Below are positions 60,137 through 64,000 of a stretch of DNA of 64,000 bases, piece after piece. The number at the start of each line of letters is the position of its first letter. Positions within the stretch are counted from its first letter, which is position 1. This DNA comes from CAZBEL01 sp964628055 (GTDB taxonomy: Bacteria > Fidelibacterota > Marinisomatia > Marinisomatales > TCS56). The position numbers and the translations under genes are program-made. The notes under the pieces are model-generated. The model searched no databases and was not told the DNA's origin. It saw only the letters and a list, made by a program, of their open reading frames with translations. The stretch covers positions 1 through 64,000 of the forward strand of contig CAZVNL010000005.1 of assembly GCA_964628055.1 (NCBI GenBank). The letters run 5' to 3'.

Positions 60137-60863
60137 CGAGAACAGCATGTCATTTTTAGATCACCTGGAAGAACTCCGGTGGCGTATTATTAAGAGTTTA
60201 ATTGCCGTCTTGGTGGGGGGGATCATTACATTCTTTTTTGTGGATAAAATCATTAGTTTTCTCATTGCCCCAACAAAACGGTTGAGCATTAATATGCAAC
60301 TGCAAGTCCTAAGGGTCCAGGGCATGTTCCTGATTAAATGGGGATTAGCCATCGTAGGCGGTGTCATCCTGGCCTTGCCGGTCTTGACCTATCAGCTTGT
60401 CCAGTTTGTGGCACCCGGGCTTTATTCCAATGAAAAACGCTACCTTTACCCTTTTGTATTTAGTAGCTATATTTTCTTTTTAGTGGGCGTGGTCTTTGCC
60501 TACACGGTAATCATCCCGTTTTCTTTACGGTTTTTCACCTCCATGGGTATTGGAGATATTCAAAACAATTTTTCTATCAACTACTACTTTAGTTTTATTA
60601 CCTGGTTGATTTTAGGCAGCGGGGTCATTTTTGAGTTACCGGTAGTGGTATTTATTCTTTCTTCCATCGGGTTGCTGACCCCACCTTTCATGCGCCATTA
60701 CCGACGGCATGCCATCGTATTCATCGCCATCCTTTCGGCTTTCATTACGCCTCCCGACCCGGTGAGCATGCTTGCCATGGGAATCCCCCTCGCTGCGTTG
60801 TACGAGATTAGCATTGGCGTTTCCTGGGTCGTGACGCGTAAGAAAATGCAGGCTGCGAAGTGA
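60123..60863 (+). CDS. tatC: Twin-arginine translocase subunit TatC
   Basis: 246 residues with six membrane helices. The N-terminal signature SFLDHLEELRWRIIKS, which forms the signal-binding site, is complete. The YLYPFVFSSYIFFLVGVVFAY and PVVVFILSSIGLLTP segments are also conserved. TatC recognises twin-arginine signals and exports folded proteins with TatA or TatB, which are not in this window. Start ATG 60123 lies inside meaB; ATG 60129 is also possible. Confidence 0.95.
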   Translation: MSMANENSMSFLDHLEELRWRIIKSLIAVLVGGIITFFFVDKIISFLIAPTKRLSINMQLQVLRVQGMFLIKWGLAIVGGVILALPVLTYQLVQFVAPGLYSNEKRYLYPFVFSSYIFFLVGVVFAYTVIIPFSLRFFTSMGIGDIQNNFSINYYFSFITWLILGSGVIFELPVVVFILSSIGLLTPPFMRHYRRHAIVFIAILSAFITPPDPVSMLAMGIPLAALYEISIGVSWVVTRKKMQAAK

Positions 60864-60897
60864 TTGGTAGACGAGTTTAACGGGGTTATATTTTCCC

Positions 60898-61887
60898 ATG
60901 GCCGGTGAACTAAAAACCCTCAAAGAAATAACCGCTCCTATCTTTGAGGACATTAAACTGTTCGAAAGGGAGATTCGGGAAGCCCTCACCTCTGAAGTGC
61001 GTTTAACCAATACCATTGGCAAATATATTGTCAGACATAAGGGGAAACACATTCGGCCTATTTTAACCATCCTGTCGGCGCGTTTATGTGGCACCCCTAC
61101 CATGAACAGCTACAAAGCTGCTACCCTTATCGAGTTGATTCATTTAGCTTCTTTAATTCACGATGATGTAGTCGATGAGTCTACCAAAAGGCGGGGATTC
61201 CCTTCCATTAACTGGGTATGGAAGAACAAGATAGCGGTTCTCATGGGGGATTTTATTCTTAGCCGGGCGCTGATCAACTTGGTGGGCTTACACGACTTTG
61301 AAGCGTTGGAACTGATCTCTGAAACTGCCGACCAATTGAGTTCTGGAGAATTTTTGCAAATTGAAAAAAGTCGCTCCAAAACCATGACTGAGCATATTTA
61401 TTACGATATGATCTATAAAAAAACGGCCTCTCTCATTGCCACCAGTTGCCAGTTAGGAGCCATTACTGCCACCCATGACACCAAAGATCGTCAGGCCATG
61501 CGGGAATTTGGTGAAAATCTGGGGATGGCGTTCCAGATAAAAGACGACACCTTCGACTTGTTGGGAAGTGAGCGCAAAATGGGTAAGAATATGGGAATTG
61601 ACATTAAGAAAAACATTCTTACCCTTCCTTTGATCCATTCCTACAATCATCTTACGAGGGCCGAAGTCCGCCAGGTGAAAAGAATCCTGCAAATGAATAA
61701 AAAATCCAAGAAAGATTTACAGGAATTGAAACAAATAATCGAAACTTCCGGGGGATTTGCTTTCGCTCACGAAAAAATAGAAGATTTCAGTGAGCGGGCG
61801 TTGCAGGCGATCGCCCAATACCCCGACTCTATTTATAAAGAGGCCCTCAAAGACTTAGTCTATTATAATATCAACCGGGATCATTAG
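60898..61887 (+). CDS. Polyprenyl diphosphate synthase
   Basis: 329 residues of the trans-prenyltransferase family. The first aspartate-rich motif DDVVD starts at residue 89 and the second, DDTFD, at residue 216. KGKHIRPILTILSARL is the substrate-binding region. Size and motif fit a long-chain (octaprenyl or similar) synthase for quinones or undecaprenyl-like lipids; chain length cannot be read with confidence. It may feed the isoprenoid reductase at 51004. The next gene begins one base after its stop. Confidence 0.92.
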   Translation: MAGELKTLKEITAPIFEDIKLFEREIREALTSEVRLTNTIGKYIVRHKGKHIRPILTILSARLCGTPTMNSYKAATLIELIHLASLIHDDVVDESTKRRGFPSINWVWKNKIAVLMGDFILSRALINLVGLHDFEALELISETADQLSSGEFLQIEKSRSKTMTEHIYYDMIYKKTASLIATSCQLGAITATHDTKDRQAMREFGENLGMAFQIKDDTFDLLGSERKMGKNMGIDIKKNILTLPLIHSYNHLTRAEVRQVKRILQMNKKSKKDLQELKQIIETSGGFAFAHEKIEDFSERALQAIAQYPDSIYKEALKDLVYYNINRDH

Positions 61888-61888
61888 T

Positions 61889-62917
61889 ATGGATACCCTG
61901 CGGACTATCCTGGTCCTTCGGTTCAGTTCCATTGGTGATATTGTCTTATCCACCAGTATCTTAGCCACCTTAAAAAAAAATTTACCCCGGACGCAGATCG
62001 ACTTCGCCACGCTGCAAACTTACGCTCCTTTACTGGAGGGACATCCCCACATTAATTATCTATATTGCGTAGACCGAGATGCCGGTTACAGGCACTTAAA
62101 AACCTTAGGGAAATACTTCGAACTCCAGGGATATGATTTGATTGTGGACCTGCATAATACACTCCGGTCTAAGATAATCTGCAATCAACTTTTACGCACG
62201 CCCCACGTAGTCTACAGAAAACCACGTTGGCGGCGTCTCAAACTGTTCCAGTTTCATCTGAACCATTTTCCGGACAACAGCAGCCAGCGTCAGATGTATC
62301 ACGACACAGTCCGGCATTTATTAAAGTCGGATACTGAACCACAGCCCACGTCACTACAACTATCGCCAGGAGAACTCCACAAGAGTAAAACATTGTTGGC
62401 TGAACATTGTATCGAGGGAGATTACCTGGCTGTACTCCCCGGGTCAGCTTGGAAACAAAAAATTTGGTTTAAGGAATATTACCGAACGCTTTTTACCCAA
62501 ATACAGGATACCCTTGGGGTTCAATTAGTCGTTCTTGGGGCAGCGGCTGATTCTATTTGTGAAGAAATTTCTACCGGTGTTGCCGGAGCCGTGGATCTGC
62601 ACGGTCTTTTGGATTTGAGGGAAACTTTAGGAGTTCTCGCTAGAGCCCGGTTAGTGCTCGGAAGCGATACGGGGTTAGTTCACGGGGCCGAAGCCTTGGG
62701 CGTCCCCGTGGTTATGATCCTGGGACCTACCTCTTACGAAACCGGCGGGGGTACCTTTTCAGACACCTCCGTAACCCTCCAGGCCGAGGAGGTCTGGTGT
62801 CGCCCGTGTTCACAGAATGGTCGCCGACCTTGCTATCGTTCACGACGGGTTTGTATGGAGCGTATTACCCCTGACCAGGTGTTTCAACATGTGAGCCAAC
62901 AGCTGGGAATGGCATGA
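61889..62917 (+). CDS. Glycosyltransferase family 9 (heptosyltransferase-like)
   Basis: 342 residues of the GT-B fold. The N-terminus reads ILVLRFSSIGDIVLSTSIL, as in ADP-heptose:LPS heptosyltransferases. The donor-site segment LVLGSDTGLVHGAEALGVPVV and GPTSYETGG complete the signature. It probably adds a heptose to the inner core of lipopolysaccharide, consistent with the Kdo transferase gene that overlaps its stop by ATGA. The exact sugar is not determinable. Confidence 0.9.
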   Translation: MDTLRTILVLRFSSIGDIVLSTSILATLKKNLPRTQIDFATLQTYAPLLEGHPHINYLYCVDRDAGYRHLKTLGKYFELQGYDLIVDLHNTLRSKIICNQLLRTPHVVYRKPRWRRLKLFQFHLNHFPDNSSQRQMYHDTVRHLLKSDTEPQPTSLQLSPGELHKSKTLLAEHCIEGDYLAVLPGSAWKQKIWFKEYYRTLFTQIQDTLGVQLVVLGAAADSICEEISTGVAGAVDLHGLLDLRETLGVLARARLVLGSDTGLVHGAEALGVPVVMILGPTSYETGGGTFSDTSVTLQAEEVWCRPCSQNGRRPCYRSRRVCMERITPDQVFQHVSQQLGMA

Positions 62918-64000
62918 GTTTTTTCTGGAAAACCATATACAACATTCTCATCCTGCCAATTCTGTTGATCTTTGCCCTGTTAGGGGGCTTTTTTAATACC
63001 AAACTACGGGAAGGATTTCAGAAGCGGTTTGCCACAATCCGTACCTTAAAGTCCTTTTTTTCCGAGCTGGATCGTAATCAGGTAGTTTATTGGTTCCATG
63101 TGGCTTCCCATGGGGAATACGAGCTCATCCGGACGGTCCTGAAAGGGTTGAAGGAGGTTGAATCCAATACCATCGTCGTGGTGAGCTTTTTCTCACCCTC
63201 GGGGTTTAACCATGTTCAGGATGATCTTATCGATTGTAAGGTGTACCTTCCTTTTGACTTGATATGGTCTGTTCGCCGGGCGTTGAAAATTGTCCGCCCC
63301 AAGAAGATTATTTTTGCGGCTTACGATGTTTGGCCTAACTTGCTTTGGACGGCCAAGCGCTTTGGGATACACGCCACTTTGGTGGCTGCCCGGTTGGAGC
63401 GGGGTACTAAAAAGTTATGGCCCGTTGCCCGGAGCTTCTACCGTAACGTCTACCGCTGTTTTGCCACGATTTACACCGTAGCGGAATGGGACTATCTCCA
63501 GGTACAGAAATTAGTGAATCGTCCCGTCCGCCCGTTGGTCCGGGTCTTGGGGAATCCTCGTTATGATCAAGTGAAAAGTAAGGCGGATAGTTTCACTCAA
63601 CAGCGGACGGAGTCGGTCTTACGTCGGCAGAAGCGCATCATTATTGGAAGTGTGCACAAAGAAGACGAACGCGTCATTCTGGAGCCCCTCATTGCCCTCC
63701 TTCAGGAGAACCTAGAACTCTCTATGCTCTGGGTGCCCCATGAACCATCAGAAAAGAACTGCCAGCTTTACCAGGACACGTTTAGCCAGCGGGGTTTGGA
63801 GACCAGGTTACTGAATAATTACCGTTTAAATCAGTTAATAGATAAGCGGGTGATTGTCGTGGATGGTGTGGGGAAACTGGCGCGCCTCTATTGGCAAGGC
63901 CGTTTGGCTTATGTGGGAGGGGGCTTCTCCACGGGAGTTCACAATGTAATGGAGCCGGCCATTGCCCGTTTGCCGGTGCTTTTTGGCCCCCGCTATCAGA
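62914..64000 (+). CDS. waaA: 3-deoxy-D-manno-octulosonic acid transferase (partial, runs off the window)
   Basis: At least 362 residues are read, with no stop before the window end. An N-terminal membrane anchor (ILILPILLIFALLGG) is followed by the Kdo-transferase fold. The acceptor-site ASHGEYE corresponds to the ASxGE of KdtA. The donor-site stretch YVGGGFSTGVHNVMEPAIARLPVLFGP is highly characteristic. It transfers Kdo to lipid A precursor. It starts in the ATGA overlap with the glycosyltransferase gene, so the two form an LPS core operon. Confidence 0.92.
   Translation, partial: MSFFWKTIYNILILPILLIFALLGGFFNTKLREGFQKRFATIRTLKSFFSELDRNQVVYWFHVASHGEYELIRTVLKGLKEVESNTIVVVSFFSPSGFNHVQDDLIDCKVYLPFDLIWSVRRALKIVRPKKIIFAAYDVWPNLLWTAKRFGIHATLVAARLERGTKKLWPVARSFYRNVYRCFATIYTVAEWDYLQVQKLVNRPVRPLVRVLGNPRYDQVKSKADSFTQQRTESVLRRQKRIIIGSVHKEDERVILEPLIALLQENLELSMLWVPHEPSEKNCQLYQDTFSQRGLETRLLNNYRLNQLIDKRVIVVDGVGKLARLYWQGRLAYVGGGFSTGVHNVMEPAIARLPVLFGPRYQ

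Noticed and set aside
1..64000. CRISPR arrays, tRNA or rRNA genes, insertion sequences, prophage
   Set aside because: I looked in the intergenic stretches and found no regularly spaced repeats, cloverleaf-like sequence, transposase or phage genes.

Overview
The window looks like a chromosomal segment from an uncultured Gram-negative bacterium of the FCB group, of the Marinimicrobia, Calditrichota or KSB1 kind. Five large secreted proteins end in type IX secretion (T9SS) sorting domains with the PNPFN-type motif. A lipid A/Kdo gene (waaA) and a heptosyltransferase-like gene show a lipopolysaccharide outer membrane. Dockerin, gingipain-like C25 peptidase and poly-gamma-glutamate (PgsB/C/W) genes also fit. 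The phylum assignment is inference from these markers; no rRNA gene is present.

Layout. 1-686 is non-coding and carries a dispersed intergenic repeat that reappears at 38.6-38.8 kb. 687-3519 encodes a three-subunit proton-translocating transhydrogenase (pntAA-pntAB-pntB), followed by a ferredoxin-reductase-like flavoprotein whose start is unclear. 4756-19404 is a compact type IV pilus operon: three prepilin-like proteins, PilT, a 712-residue membrane-anchored protein, PilM-N-O-P-like, the PilQ secretin, an Ig-like lipoprotein, PilB, PilC and PilD. Nearly every gene overlaps or abuts the next. It runs with little gap into a dockerin-tagged C25 peptidase (19423-23025) and then into six mutually overlapping genes (23063-28759): PgsB, PgsC, PgsW, a secreted protein, a predicted outer-membrane barrel and a propeller lipoprotein. 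This looks like a capsular poly-gamma-glutamate synthesis system with its own envelope-spanning parts, and it is the best candidate here for a poorly described system.

28838-44411 is a secretome island. It holds T9SS-tagged proteins (a repeat protein, an M14 carboxypeptidase, a second C25 peptidase, a HEXXH metalloprotease and an LVIVD-type propeller) with a glutaredoxin, a coiled-coil lipoprotein and a three-gene minus-strand operon. No T9SS machinery gene is in the window.

44.7-64 kb is mostly housekeeping: alaS, a PPC-domain protein, RidA, a sodium-dependent transporter, a ferredoxin plus geranylgeranyl-reductase-type flavoprotein, a DnaQ-DinG helicase, hutH, guaB, rpsT (minus strand), a Crp-family regulator, a MeaB-type GTPase, tatC, a polyprenyl synthase, a GT9 glycosyltransferase and waaA, which is cut by the window end.

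Regulatory candidates read directly from the sequence are inverted repeats upstream of pntAA, the pilus operon and the Crp-family gene, plus two mutually exclusive hairpins in the alaS leader. I see no tRNA, rRNA, CRISPR array, insertion sequence or prophage.
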